Shown: one piece after another, positions 7,881 to 19,304 of the stretch
Layout: each line of letters opens with the position of its first letter
Position numbering within the stretch: position 1 is the first letter of the stretch
Assembly: GCF_001597735.1 (NCBI RefSeq)
Contig: NZ_LUTS01000004.1
Coordinates: forward strand, 1 to 64,000
Direction: 5' to 3'
Length of the DNA stretch: 64,000 nt
From: Neptuniibacter pectenicola
Lineage (GTDB): Bacteria; Pseudomonadota; Gammaproteobacteria; Pseudomonadales; Balneatricaceae
The notes under the pieces: generated by a model
The model's database searches: none
Seen by the model: only the letters and a program-made list of their open reading frames with translations
What the model was told of the DNA's origin: nothing
Made by a program: the position numbers and the translations under genes

Positions 7881-9434
7881 ATGAGTATTCCATTCACCTA
7901 TAAAGACTCGCATGGAACATACTATGTACGGTATGTTATTCCATCTCGTATACGTAGACAGCTGCCGGGGTTACGGCGGGATTTACGTAAATCACTCAGG
8001 ACAAAAGATCGACACCAGGCCCGCCTGATAAGTCGCAGGTTTATTGTCGAGATCGATCGTCTTATAGGAGAGTTTGAATTGCAGGGGTTCCGGGACAAAG
8101 CATATTACATGGCTTTAATCACAACCATTGATCCGTTTGGGAATGAGATAAAAATTGAAGGCAAGGATCTTCAGGAAGAAACGCAGGCTTACATCGAGCT
8201 ACAAGCGGCTTGGGCTAATATGAGCCAGAGTCACAAAGATGCGGTTCAGAATGCTGATTACTTTCGTGCCTACCCAGAGTGCCAGAGGGGAGCTCAGTCC
8301 ATCGACGATATGATTGATGTTTTCTTTAGGGATAAGAAGGGGAAATTGAAAGAGAACTCTCTGACAGAGCTATTTGGTTCATTGGAATTATTTCGCAAAT
8401 TTGTTGGTAACAGACCGATTAGGTCGTTAACTAAAGACGATATGCGCGATTATCGTGAAAGTGTGCCGAAGGTACCTTCGCGTTACTATCAAAACAAAGG
8501 CCTGGCACAAATGACATTCGAGGAACTGGTCGATAAAACTGAGAAAGATGGCCTTCCAAAGCTCAGTGCTCGCACTGTCGGGAAAAAGATAGAGGCTGTG
8601 CGTCAGCTCCTTACATGGGCCTATGAATCTGCAGATTTCTTGGCTGAAGACCTTTCTGGCCCCCTTAAGTGGAAGTATGTTGATACTACTCAAAATGCTG
8701 AGTCAGGTACCTACATAGCATTTACTGACCAGCATCTCGAGAATCTTATAGGAAGCTACCTTTACAAGGGTGAAATTCCGAAAAGGCTGCATCAGATGTC
8801 AGCGTTTAAGTTTTGGCTGCCATTGATTGGTATGTATTCAGGAGCTCGTTTAGAAGAAATATGTCAGTTGTATCTTCAAGATATAGTAGTAAAAGATGGC
8901 CTATATATGATCCGTATATCCCCTGACGACGATGAAGGTGTAGGCAAAGAAGTTAATATCAAAAATAAAGCTTCGCACCGTAATATTCCGGTTCATAGCG
9001 ATCTCATCAGAATTGGCTTTCTCGATTATGTTAATGAGTTGCGAGCTGATGGTGAGATCCGCCTGTTTCCTGATCTCAATAAGGACAATCCGAAAAAGCG
9101 CTTTGGATACTCTGTGTCAAAGTGGTTCGGAGATACGATGCGTAAAACTATTGAGTATGAGAAGAGTTGTGGCTACGGTATTCATAGCTTCCGGAAGCTG
9201 TTTGTTCAACGGCTTCAGAACGTTACTGATGTCCCCCGAGAAGTGCGGATGGCCTTAGTTGGGCACTCGGTTGGCAAAGGTGATTCACATGAGATCTACG
9301 AAGGTGAATACAGCGCAGAAGTTTTGAAGCGCAATATTGAAATGCTTACTTATGATGAGCTTGATATGAGTTCGGTCAGTTGGCAGGATTTTAAGTCGCG
9401 AGTAGATGATTGGTGTAATCGTAGACGCAAATAG
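7881..9434 (+). CDS. int: tyrosine site-specific integrase of the island
   Basis: 517 residues. The N-terminal region (MSIPFTYKDSHGTYYVRYVIP) is the DUF6538-like opening seen in many proteobacterial island integrases. A core-binding SAM-like domain lies at about 140-270 and the catalytic domain at about 280-490. Visible active-site residues are Arg323 (GARLEE), a Lys near 361-363, His435-x-x-Arg438 (HSFRK), His462 (GHSVG) and Tyr473 (IYEGEY; Tyr477 is an alternative). All expected catalytic residues are present, so it should be active. It would recombine the two 18-bp repeats and excise the island from tRNA-Leu. It is the gene nearest attL. Confidence 0.93.
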   Translation: MSIPFTYKDSHGTYYVRYVIPSRIRRQLPGLRRDLRKSLRTKDRHQARLISRRFIVEIDRLIGEFELQGFRDKAYYMALITTIDPFGNEIKIEGKDLQEETQAYIELQAAWANMSQSHKDAVQNADYFRAYPECQRGAQSIDDMIDVFFRDKKGKLKENSLTELFGSLELFRKFVGNRPIRSLTKDDMRDYRESVPKVPSRYYQNKGLAQMTFEELVDKTEKDGLPKLSARTVGKKIEAVRQLLTWAYESADFLAEDLSGPLKWKYVDTTQNAESGTYIAFTDQHLENLIGSYLYKGEIPKRLHQMSAFKFWLPLIGMYSGARLEEICQLYLQDIVVKDGLYMIRISPDDDEGVGKEVNIKNKASHRNIPVHSDLIRIGFLDYVNELRADGEIRLFPDLNKDNPKKRFGYSVSKWFGDTMRKTIEYEKSCGYGIHSFRKLFVQRLQNVTDVPREVRMALVGHSVGKGDSHEIYEGEYSAEVLKRNIEMLTYDELDMSSVSWQDFKSRVDDWCNRRRK

Positions 9435-9534
9435 TTTTTGTTAAAATGCGAATGTTAATTGTGCTTGTATTCTTGACTCAGTGGAGGTTTATACGGATGA
9501 TAATAACCAATAGTTCCTAATCTAGATTATTATT

Positions 9535-10305
9535 ATGTTTAAACAACTCAACAGACCTCTCGTGTACATTCGTGTTTCTTCAAAAGAGCAGGAAGGTAAT
9601 ACTTCTATCGAGTCTCAGACTTCACGAATTGATGAGTTCGCGAGTGTTCATCAATTGCAGATTGAACCCGATGATCGCTACATCGAAATTGCATCAGGTA
9701 TTCGTCAGAATCAGCTTACAAGGGTTGGAGAGCTTCGACAGGTAGTTAAGCGTGCTATTGAGGAGAAGCGACCAATAATCGTTACTCACATAGATCGCTT
9801 GACTAGATCTATTGATGTTGTGAATGAGATTTTTGATGCCGGTATCACAATTATTGAAGCGAAATGTAATGATACTATCAATCGGGAGCGGGCAATTTCT
9901 TACCTGAATGGAACCGTTATTGAGCGCGAGAAGAAGACGGAGAACCAGCAGATAGCGTATGACCGGAAGCGTGCGGCAGGTGAGCCAATGGGAAACCCTG
10001 ATATAGATAGTGTTCAAAAGCTTGGAGCCGCTTCTGTAAGGAGCAAAGCCGATCTGTTCATGCAAGAGATGATACCGCTAATTCAGCCCCTGTTGGATCA
10101 GGGTATGAACCCCAATCGCATTGCTGCTGAACTTAACAACCAGGACGTACCCACACTTCGCGGAGCCCCATGGAGCCGTAATGCAGTTGTTAACATCATC
10201 AAACGTCACGAGAAGGCGCTGCAGGATAGTCAGCCGGATAAGTATACTCATGATTTGGATTCAGCTGATTACGCAGATCATCCTGAATATGGATTGTTCT
10301 CGTAA
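9535..10305 (+). CDS. serine recombinase (resolvase/invertase-type)
   Basis: 256 residues with an N-terminal resolvase domain (about 8-150). YIRVSSKEQ contains the nucleophile Ser15, SQTSRIDEF follows, and the catalytic Arg pair is in DRLTRS. The C-terminus (about 190-235) has the RIAAELN...PTLRG...WSRNAVVNIIKR DNA-binding pattern of the recombinase family. It starts ~100 bp after the integrase stop. No Shine-Dalgarno is clear, so the start could differ slightly. Its last ~45 bp overlap an antisense frame of a methyltransferase remnant. Its natural target is unknown; it could resolve or invert DNA within the island or be cargo. Confidence 0.87.
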   Translation: MFKQLNRPLVYIRVSSKEQEGNTSIESQTSRIDEFASVHQLQIEPDDRYIEIASGIRQNQLTRVGELRQVVKRAIEEKRPIIVTHIDRLTRSIDVVNEIFDAGITIIEAKCNDTINRERAISYLNGTVIEREKKTENQQIAYDRKRAAGEPMGNPDIDSVQKLGAASVRSKADLFMQEMIPLIQPLLDQGMNPNRIAAELNNQDVPTLRGAPWSRNAVVNIIKRHEKALQDSQPDKYTHDLDSADYADHPEYGLFS

Positions 10306-10326
10306 CTCTTCTAGTTCAACTAGTTT

Positions 10327-10628
10327 GAGGTAGCAATACATCATCCCATCCGGCTTAAGAGATCGAATCAGAGCAGACATCGAGTCTGCAGGCTCGCTTC
10401 TAGGAATATGTAAAAGAGAGGCGCACGCCCAAGCAGCATCAAACTCTCCCTGCCGCTTTATCTCATTGAAACGCATAACATTTGCGGCTTGAGTAAGCGC
10501 CTCTGAGGCAAGCTTACAGAGCGTTTCAGACGCATCAAATGCAGTGACTTTATAGCCTTTGTTTCTAAAGAAAAGAGCATCACGCCCTGACCCACATCCG
10601 GCATCCATTTTGGCGATTCTTCTGCACA
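10327..10628 (-). pseudogene. fragment of a class I SAM-dependent methyltransferase
   Basis: The leftward frame reads DAGCGSGRDALFF, the glycine-rich SAM-binding motif, then VTAFDAS, FDAAWACASLLHIPR and LIRSLKPDGMMY, the ordered motifs of small class I methyltransferases. The N-terminal ~45 residues are missing and there is no start codon in a sensible place before the motif. The C-terminus is lost where the sequence merges with the end of the serine-recombinase gene. It is cut at both ends and not functional, a remnant of earlier cargo. Confidence 0.75.
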
Positions 10629-10629
10629 A

Positions 10630-11274
10630 CTAACAGACAACACCATCTGTCATAGTCTTAGATGAGATGAAAGAGGTAAGACCCGGGTGAGCCCTGTCTG
10701 CATGGAGGTTACAGAGCAACCCTTATAGTAATGAATCGAGGAATAAGTTGATAAAAGGTTGTCGAAAGTTGTCGGGTTTTTGCGTTTTTATCAACATTCC
10801 CCTAAGAGCCAAGTATAAAAAATTACCCAGATCAGGGTTGTTTTCTTCTGGCTGATGTCAGCCATGATTTTACCCTTATATTTACTAAGTATGTGGTCTG
10901 AACCCTCATGGTTAAAGGGAAGATAGGTGGCCAGCCCGTACGTTTAGCTGTTTTAGGCGCCCTTTTAGCAAACTTAAAACAACTTCACATCAACTGCGTA
11001 GACAGAAGTTGGTGACTGAGCAGAGTAGATAAAGGTATAGTTTGATCCTGATTTAAGTCTTCATTTGAGCATAGTGGAACGATAACGGCGCTATGTTTTT
11101 CACCAGTATAGGAAGCTCGTTAACAAGGATTGGCATGTCATTATCGCTTTATCAACTCGAAAGCTATCTATATAAACGGATTTCCACAAGCAGGGCTGTT
11201 GCGTGTTTAGCTTTAAAGCCGCTTTGGCAACGCAGGGTAACGGATTGTAACTGGACAGATAACAGGAAAAAAGT
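10630..11274. other. 645-bp intergenic region before the restriction operon
   Basis: No convincing gene. A 61-codon frame at 11093-11278 has no ribosome-binding site or family resemblance. The region holds the inverted/direct repeat structure listed separately at 10747-10795 and must hold the hsd promoter. An AGGA ribosome-binding site precedes the hsdM start at 11275. Confidence 0.55.
10747..10795. repeat. 10-bp inverted repeat enclosing two GTTGTCG repeats
   Basis: GTTGATAAAA (10747-10756) is perfectly repeated in inverse as TTTTATCAAC (10786-10795). Between them GTTGTCG occurs twice (10758-10764 and 10768-10774), exactly one helical turn apart. It lies ~480 bp upstream of hsdMS. It may be a protein-binding site or a recombinase site. 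Confidence 0.6.
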
Positions 11275-13422
<2,148 letters not shown>

Positions 13423-13423
13423 T

Positions 13424-14806
13424 ATGAGCATGACGCTAACGGATATAGCTAAGCAGTTGAGTGAGCCAGTAACCGTCACTAAGAGGGTTAAAGCGAAAGG
13501 AAAGAAAGGCAAGGTTCAAGTGAAAGAAACAAAGCCTCTCCCTAAAGTGCAGCTCATTTATGCATTTAATGGATCAGGTAAAACCCGCCTTTCGCGTGAG
13601 TTTAAACAGTTAGTTGCGCCGAAAAACGCTTATGAAAAAGATGGTGGCGAGGCAGAAAAAACGGAGCTGTCGCGTAACAAAATACTCTATTACAACGCCT
13701 TCACCGAAGATCTCTTTTACTGGGATAACGATTTAGAGGCTGACTCAGAGCCTAAGCTAAAAATACAGCCAAATACGTTTACAGGCTGGCTAATTGAGCT
13801 GCTCCAGGAATTGGGTGAAGACGGCAATATCGTTACGAACTTTCAGAGATATACAGGCAGCAAAGCCACTCCGACCTTTAATGAAATGTATAAGCACAAG
13901 ACTAAATACTTCAGTGAGAAAGAAGTGGAAATCACTATCCCTGCTTTTTCTGAAGTTACCTTCCAAGTAGCGGCTAACCAACCTATTGAATCTGATAACC
14001 CAAATGTAACAACCGGCGACGATAATGGAATTGTTCAAGGGCAATACGAAAGAATAAAAATCTCTAAGGGTGAGGAAAGTAATTTTGTTTGGAGTGTTAT
14101 ATACACTCTTTTAGAACAGGTAATATCTACGCTTAATGAGTCTGATAAAACAAACAGAATAACTGATAAGTTTGATGGCCTAGAATACGTGTTTATTGAT
14201 GACCCGGTGAGCTCTCTGGATGATAGTCATCTAATTGAGTTGGCGGTCGATCTGGCTGGATTGGTCAAGTCGAGCAAATCTGATCTTAAATTCGTCATCA
14301 CAACTCATAGCCCACTATTTTACAACGTGCTGTTCAATGAGCTGAGCAACAAAGCTTATGAACAGCAGGCTGATGGAACATACAAGCTTTCTTACAACGC
14401 GAATAAGGAATTTAAGAAGCACCGGTTAGAAAAGCAGGCGGATGGTAGTTTTGAACTGTTAGAGCAGCGAACAGATTCGCCTTTCTCTTATCACTTGTTT
14501 CTGCTATCCGAACTTCAGAAAGCCATTCAGAACGGGCAGGTTAGGAAATATCACTTCAGTTTTGTTAGGAATGTTTTGGAGAAAATGGCAACTTTCCTTG
14601 GTTATAACCACTGGCCTGCTCTGCTACCGAAAACAGCTGAAGATAAGCCCGATCCATTTGCCAATAGAATTATAAATCTATCCAGTCACTCTGCTCATGC
14701 TGGAGAGGAGGTCGCAGATGTTGAAGATGAGGACAAAGAAAAGCTGAATGAGTTAGTGAACCATCTGATCGACACATATGGTTTCAACAAGCAGGGTGCA
14801 CTATGA
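13424..14806 (+). CDS. prrC: PrrC-like ABC-ATPase anticodon nuclease
   Basis: 460 residues starting at ATG 13424, just after the hsdMS stop. ABC-type ATPase motifs: Walker A NGSGKT (about 49-54), signature SKGEE (214-218), Walker B YVFIDDP with D-loop SSLDD (255-267) and H-loop TTHS (293-296). C-terminally, DSPFSY (351-356) is followed 26 residues later by Arg382-x3-Glu386 and by His422/His425. From memory, E. coli PrrC has a box ending FSY near 294 and the triad Arg320-Glu324-His356; the spacing agrees well. PrrC cuts tRNA-Lys in the anticodon loop when its partner restriction enzyme is disabled by phage. The gene order M(S)-C-R equals prrA/B-C-D. The specific tRNA target here is unknown. 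Confidence 0.8.
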   Translation: MSMTLTDIAKQLSEPVTVTKRVKAKGKKGKVQVKETKPLPKVQLIYAFNGSGKTRLSREFKQLVAPKNAYEKDGGEAEKTELSRNKILYYNAFTEDLFYWDNDLEADSEPKLKIQPNTFTGWLIELLQELGEDGNIVTNFQRYTGSKATPTFNEMYKHKTKYFSEKEVEITIPAFSEVTFQVAANQPIESDNPNVTTGDDNGIVQGQYERIKISKGEESNFVWSVIYTLLEQVISTLNESDKTNRITDKFDGLEYVFIDDPVSSLDDSHLIELAVDLAGLVKSSKSDLKFVITTHSPLFYNVLFNELSNKAYEQQADGTYKLSYNANKEFKKHRLEKQADGSFELLEQRTDSPFSYHLFLLSELQKAIQNGQVRKYHFSFVRNVLEKMATFLGYNHWPALLPKTAEDKPDPFANRIINLSSHSAHAGEEVADVEDEDKEKLNELVNHLIDTYGFNKQGAL

Positions 14807-17800
14807 CCAAGTACAAAACCATCGCCGAATCGAACAACTTCATCGTTCTGGATAAATACAAAAAAGAGTGGAAAGTGGCCGAGAGCTACCAGAGCGAAGA
14901 TGCGCTGGAGCGCGAGCTGATTCAGGATTTGGTGAATCAAGGCTATGAATACCTGCCTGCGCTAAATAACCCCGAGGCGATGCTGGTCAATGTACGGGCT
15001 CAACTGCAACATCTCAACAACGTCGAGTTCTTAGAGGGTGAGTGGAAGCGCTTCGTAGAGACCTATCTAGACAAGCCCAGCGATACTATCGTCGATAAAA
15101 CACGCAAGATTCACGACGACTATATCCATGATTTTGTTTTTGACGATGGCCGCATCAAGAATATCTACCTGGTGGATAAAAAGAACATTGCCCGCAACAA
15201 AGTGCAGGTGATCAAACAATTTGAGCAAACCGGCAGCCATGCCAATCGCTACGATGTAACCATTCTGGTGAATGGTTTGCCCTTGGTGCAGATCGAACTG
15301 AAAAAGCGTGGCGTTGCCATTCGCGAAGCCTTTAATCAGGTGCATCGCTACAGCAAAGAGAGCTTCAACAGCGAGCATTCGCTATATAAGTACTTACAGC
15401 TGTTTGTGATTTCTAACGGTACGGATAGCCGCTATTTCGCTAATACTACCCAGCGCAATAAGAACAGCTTCGACTTCACCATGAACTGGGCAAAGGCCGA
15501 TAACAGTCTGATTAAAGACTTAAAAGACTTTGCCGCCACCTTCTTCCAGAAGAATACCTTGCTGAATGTACTACTGCACTATTCGGTGTTTGATGTCAGC
15601 GATACCTCGCTGGTGATGCGCCCCTATCAGATAGCGGCCACGGAGCGCATTTTGTGGAAGGTGAAAAGCGCGTTTGAGGCCAAGAATTGGAGTAACCCCG
15701 AAAGCGGCGGTTTTATCTGGCATACCACAGGGTCGGGCAAGACCTTAACTAGCTTTAAAGCGGCACGCCTGGCGACGGAGTTGGAGTTTGTCGACAAGGT
15801 GTTCTTTGTGGTCGATCGTAAAGATCTAGACTATCAGACCATGAAGGAATACCAACGCTTCTCCCCCGATAGCGTGAACGGTTCGGACAGTACGGCAGGC
15901 CTCAAACGCAATCTGGATAAAGACGATAATAAAATTGTTGTTACCACCATTCAGAAGCTCAACAACCTAATGAAGAGTGAAGGCGACCTGTCTATCTACA
16001 GTAAGCAGGTCGTGTTTATCTTTGACGAATGCCACCGCAGCCAGTTTGGTGAGGCGCAGAAAAACCTGAAGAGGAAGTTCAAACGCTTTTACCAGTTTGG
16101 TTTTACCGGTACGCCCATCTTCCCGCAGAATGCCTTGGGTGCGGAAACAACCGCCAGCGTGTTTGGTAGGGAATTGCATTCTTATGTCATCACCGACGCC
16201 ATCCGTGATGAAAAGGTGCTCAAGTTCAAGGTGGACTACAACGATGTGCGTCCGCAATTCAAGGCAGTTGAAACCGAGCTGGATGAGAAAAAGCTCAATG
16301 CTACGGAAAACAAGCAAGCACTGTTACACCCTGAGCGTATCGGGGAAATATCTCAGTACATTCTGCATAATTTCCGTCAGAAGACGCACCGATTACAAGC
16401 TAATGCTAAGGGCTTTAACGCCATGTTCGCGGTCAGTAGTGTGGATGCCGCCAAGCTGTATTATGAGTCTCTGAACAAGTTGCAGGCCGGCAGTGATAAG
16501 CCGCTGAAGATTGCGACCATTTTCTCTTTTGCCGCCAATGAAGAGCAGGATGCGGTGGGTGATATTCTGGATGAAAGCTTTGATGTCTCTGCTATGAACT
16601 CAAGCGCCAAGGAGTTTTTAGACGCGGCTATCACTGACTATAATGCTTTCTTTAAGACCAACTTCAGCGTGGACAGCAACGGCTTCCAGAACTACTATCG
16701 CGACTTGGCCAAGCGGGTAAAGTCCAAGGATATTGATCTGTTAATCGTAGTGGGTATGTTCCTTACCGGCTTTGATGCGCCAACTCTGAACACCTTGTTT
16801 GTAGACAAAAACCTGCGTTACCACGGTTTGATGCAGGCTTATTCGCGCACTAATCGCATTTACGACGCCACTAAGACCTTTGGCAACATCGTCACCTTCC
16901 GTGATCTGGAGAAGGCTACAGTGGATGCCATCACCCTGTTTGGTGATAAAAACACCAAGAACGTGGTGCTTGAGAAGAGCTACAAGGAATACATGGAAGG
17001 CTTTACCGATGTCGTTACGGGTGAGGCGCGTCGTGGCTTTATGGATGTGGTAAGTGAGCTGGAACAGCGCTTTCCTGATCCTTCGGCTGTTGAAAAAGAG
17101 TCAGATAAAAAAGCCTTTGCAAAACTCTTTGGCGAATATCTGCGTGTAGAGAACGTGCTACAAAACTATGATGAGTTTGCCAGCCTTAAAGCCTTGCAAA
17201 GCGTGGATATTAGCGACCCAGAGGCGCTGGAAGTATTCAAAGCCGAACACTATCTGGATGATGAAAAACTGGCAGACCTGCAAACCATACGCTTGCCCGC
17301 TGAGCGCAAGATTCAGGATTACCGTTCATCCTACAATGACATCCGCGACTGGCAGCGTCGCCAAAAATCTGCTGAAGAAAAAGAGCAGTCCACCATCGAC
17401 TGGGATGACGTGGTATTCGAAGTCGACCTTCTTAAATCACAAGAGATCAATCTTGATTACATTCTAGAGCTGATCTTTGAGCACAACAAAAAGAACAAGA
17501 GCAAGGCTGATCTGGTGGATGAAGTCCGTCGCGTAATTCGTGCAAGTCTTGGGAACCGTGCTAAAGAAAGTCTGGTGGTCGACTTTATCAATCAAACTGA
17601 CCTTGATCAGATTGGAGATAAGGCCAGTGTCATCGAGGTCTTTTTTGCCTTTGCACAAACTGAGCAGCAGCGCGAGGCGGAAGAGCTGATCAATGCAGAG
17701 AACCTCAATGCGGAAGAAGCCCGTCGCTACATCACTACTTCGCTCAAGCGTGAGTATGCCAGTGACGCAGGCACAGAACTGAACGCCCTGCTGCCTAAGA

Positions 17801-17910
17801 TGAGCCCTTTAAACCCGCAATACCTTACCAAGAAGCATAGCGTGTTCCAGAAGATCGCAGCGTTTGTTGAGAAATTCAAAGGAGTGGGCGGAAGCGTTAA
17901 GCAGCAGTAA
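14803..17910 (+). CDS. hsdR: type I restriction endonuclease subunit R
   Basis: 1035 residues, start overlapping the prrC-like stop by 4 bp (ATGA), so translation is coupled. The N-terminal nuclease core shows Asp151 and Glu165-x-Lys167 (QIELKKRG), the PD-(D/E)xK pattern. The translocase follows: Walker A TTGSGKT near residue 310, DECH in [12 protein letters not shown] in FTGTP, and a late helicase motif QAYSRTNR. The C-terminal ~250 residues form the helical region that docks on the methylase. It should cut unmodified DNA distant from the site after ATP-driven translocation. Full length with all motifs, so likely active. Confidence 0.95.
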   Translation: MTKYKTIAESNNFIVLDKYKKEWKVAESYQSEDALERELIQDLVNQGYEYLPALNNPEAMLVNVRAQLQHLNNVEFLEGEWKRFVETYLDKPSDTIVDKTRKIHDDYIHDFVFDDGRIKNIYLVDKKNIARNKVQVIKQFEQTGSHANRYDVTILVNGLPLVQIELKKRGVAIREAFNQVHRYSKESFNSEHSLYKYLQLFVISNGTDSRYFANTTQRNKNSFDFTMNWAKADNSLIKDLKDFAATFFQKNTLLNVLLHYSVFDVSDTSLVMRPYQIAATERILWKVKSAFEAKNWSNPESGGFIWHTTGSGKTLTSFKAARLATELEFVDKVFFVVDRKDLDYQTMKEYQRFSPDSVNGSDSTAGLKRNLDKDDNKIVVTTIQKLNNLMKSEGDLSIYSKQVVFIFDECHRSQFGEAQKNLKRKFKRFYQFGFTGTPIFPQNALGAETTASVFGRELHSYVITDAIRDEKVLKFKVDYNDVRPQFKAVETELDEKKLNATENKQALLHPERIGEISQYILHNFRQKTHRLQANAKGFNAMFAVSSVDAAKLYYESLNKLQAGSDKPLKIATIFSFAANEEQDAVGDILDESFDVSAMNSSAKEFLDAAITDYNAFFKTNFSVDSNGFQNYYRDLAKRVKSKDIDLLIVVGMFLTGFDAPTLNTLFVDKNLRYHGLMQAYSRTNRIYDATKTFGNIVTFRDLEKATVDAITLFGDKNTKNVVLEKSYKEYMEGFTDVVTGEARRGFMDVVSELEQRFPDPSAVEKESDKKAFAKLFGEYLRVENVLQNYDEFASLKALQSVDISDPEALEVFKAEHYLDDEKLADLQTIRLPAERKIQDYRSSYNDIRDWQRRQKSAEEKEQSTIDWDDVVFEVDLLKSQEINLDYILELIFEHNKKNKSKADLVDEVRRVIRASLGNRAKESLVVDFINQTDLDQIGDKASVIEVFFAFAQTEQQREAEELINAENLNAEEARRYITTSLKREYASDAGTELNALLPKMSPLNPQYLTKKHSVFQKIAAFVEKFKGVGGSVKQQ

Positions 17911-17981
17911 GTCACTGAATACTTAGTTGTTTTTTTGTTGTTCTGATCTATCGTAATCCATGGGTTAATAATGGAGTTATG

Positions 17982-18503
17982 ATGGATTCACTTTATCAGT
18001 CAGGTCTAAAGGTAGTTGTTACTGCGCAAGTGCGTTTTCTTGAAGCGTTGCTTCGTCGGTGGCTAATCGGCCAGGGAGACCTGTACGGCCATATAAAGTT
18101 TCTTTATCGGATTGAGTTCGAAAAGGATGCGGCGGTTTATGTCGGTACTGGTTCAGCAGCTCGTCTGGCTAGTCGGGTATCTGGCAAGGTGCTGCAGTAC
18201 GATAACCCAGATCTGGAAGCCCACACTATTGCGGTGCTTGAAGCTGGGAAAGAACGGCAGCTTGTATGTGCAGGGTTATTTCAGGTTCGATACCCGAGCG
18301 ATGTTGGCTCAGACATAGAGCGGTTAGAAAAAAGTAGACTTCGGGATGCCGGATTAACTTTATTGAACAGGTATGACCTGTTCAAGCCTATTGACGACTA
18401 TCAGTTAATCAGTAGACAGGTCTGGATGAGCGAATCTGAAATGTATCTATACCGCCGACTTGGAACAGGTGAAATAAAGCTTCGTGATGCTCTTCGGATG
18501 TAA
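17982..18503 (+). CDS. putative GIY-YIG-like nuclease-domain protein
   Basis: 173 residues; ATG 17982 has GGAG at 5-bp spacing, so it is preferred over ATG 17979. The middle region reads LYRIEF...VYVGTGSAARLASRV, which resembles the start of a GIY-YIG domain (Y-x-I ... YVG followed by a downstream Arg). SDIERLEKSRLRDAGLTLLNRYD resembles the closing Glu and LLN/Asn helix. These nucleases cut one DNA strand. The match is by eye, residues outside it are unfamiliar, and catalytic competence is uncertain. It lies between hsdR (71 bp upstream) and a serine recombinase, so it may belong to either module. Confidence 0.5.
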   Translation: MDSLYQSGLKVVVTAQVRFLEALLRRWLIGQGDLYGHIKFLYRIEFEKDAAVYVGTGSAARLASRVSGKVLQYDNPDLEAHTIAVLEAGKERQLVCAGLFQVRYPSDVGSDIERLEKSRLRDAGLTLLNRYDLFKPIDDYQLISRQVWMSESEMYLYRRLGTGEIKLRDALRM

Positions 18504-18536
18504 ACCGAAAAAGCCCGCATTCCTTCTGGCGGTGCT

Positions 18537-18574
18537 GTATCGTTCTGTTAAATGTTCGTTTAACTGTTTGATAC
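18537..18574. repeat. interrupted palindrome upstream of the resolvase gene
   Basis: GTATC-N5-GTTAAA-N6-TTTAAC-N5-GATAC: two nested perfect inverted repeats centred on the same point, 19 bp before the serine-recombinase start. It is a plausible recombinase-binding or operator site for the neighbouring gene. It has no T-run, so a terminator role is less likely. Confidence 0.6.
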
Positions 18575-18592
18575 ACACGCCGGAGGCCAGGA

Positions 18593-19285
18593 ATGAATGA
18601 CGATAAATTGATCGCCTACTACAGGGTTTCAACGTCTAGGCAGGGCAAAAGCGGTCTGGGTCTTGAAGCGCAGCGTCGTGATGTTGAAGCGTTCGCTGAA
18701 ATGACCGGTCAGACTGTCAGTGCCGAATACACTGAAGTAGAATCAGGTGGCAACAGTGATCGTCATGAATTACTGGCAGCAATTGAACGGTGTCAGTTGA
18801 TTCGAGGCCGCTTAGTTATTGCGAAGCTGGATCGTTTATCTCGCTCTGTTGGATTTATCGCACAACTTCAAGATTCCGGAGTTCCGTTTGTAGCCTGTGA
18901 TATGCCAGAGGCTAACGAAACGATGGTTCAGTTGATGTCTGTAATGGCTCAGGCCGAGAGAAAGGCTATCTCGATCCGAACTAAAGCTGCATTGCAGGCT
19001 GCGAAGGCGAGGGGAGTGAAGTTAGGTAACCCTAAACTGTCAGAGGCTCGAGCAGCGCGAATAGGCGACGTAACTCTGAAAGCTCGTACAGTTCGTTCAG
19101 AGAATGCGGAGAAGCATGCTTCGCTGGTGATGCGTGAAATTCAGCGAGCACGAGCGGGAGGGATTTCGAGTTTGGGGCAGTTATCAGACTGGCTCAACCA
19201 GCAGCAAATCACTACGCCCAGAGGGTGTTTATGGACAAGAACTGCAGTAAGTCGAATATTAAAACGGTCTTCGAAACTAAGTTGA
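18593..19285 (+). CDS. serine recombinase (resolvase/invertase-type)
   Basis: 230 residues. The resolvase domain (about 5-145) contains YYRVSTSRQ with nucleophile Ser13, GLEAQRRDVEAF, DRLSRS and the E-helix AERKAISIRTKAALQAAKARG. The C-terminal DNA-binding part contains LSDWLNQQQITTPRG and WTRTAVSRILKR. GGAGG precedes the ATG by 6 bp. The protein differs strongly from the recombinase at 9535. It could act on the interrupted palindrome just upstream. Only 19 bp separates it from the following TIR gene, so the two are probably co-transcribed. Confidence 0.92.
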   Translation: MNDDKLIAYYRVSTSRQGKSGLGLEAQRRDVEAFAEMTGQTVSAEYTEVESGGNSDRHELLAAIERCQLIRGRLVIAKLDRLSRSVGFIAQLQDSGVPFVACDMPEANETMVQLMSVMAQAERKAISIRTKAALQAAKARGVKLGNPKLSEARAARIGDVTLKARTVRSENAEKHASLVMREIQRARAGGISSLGQLSDWLNQQQITTPRGCLWTRTAVSRILKRSSKLS

Positions 19286-19304
19286 TTAGGAGAAACTAAT
19301 ACGT

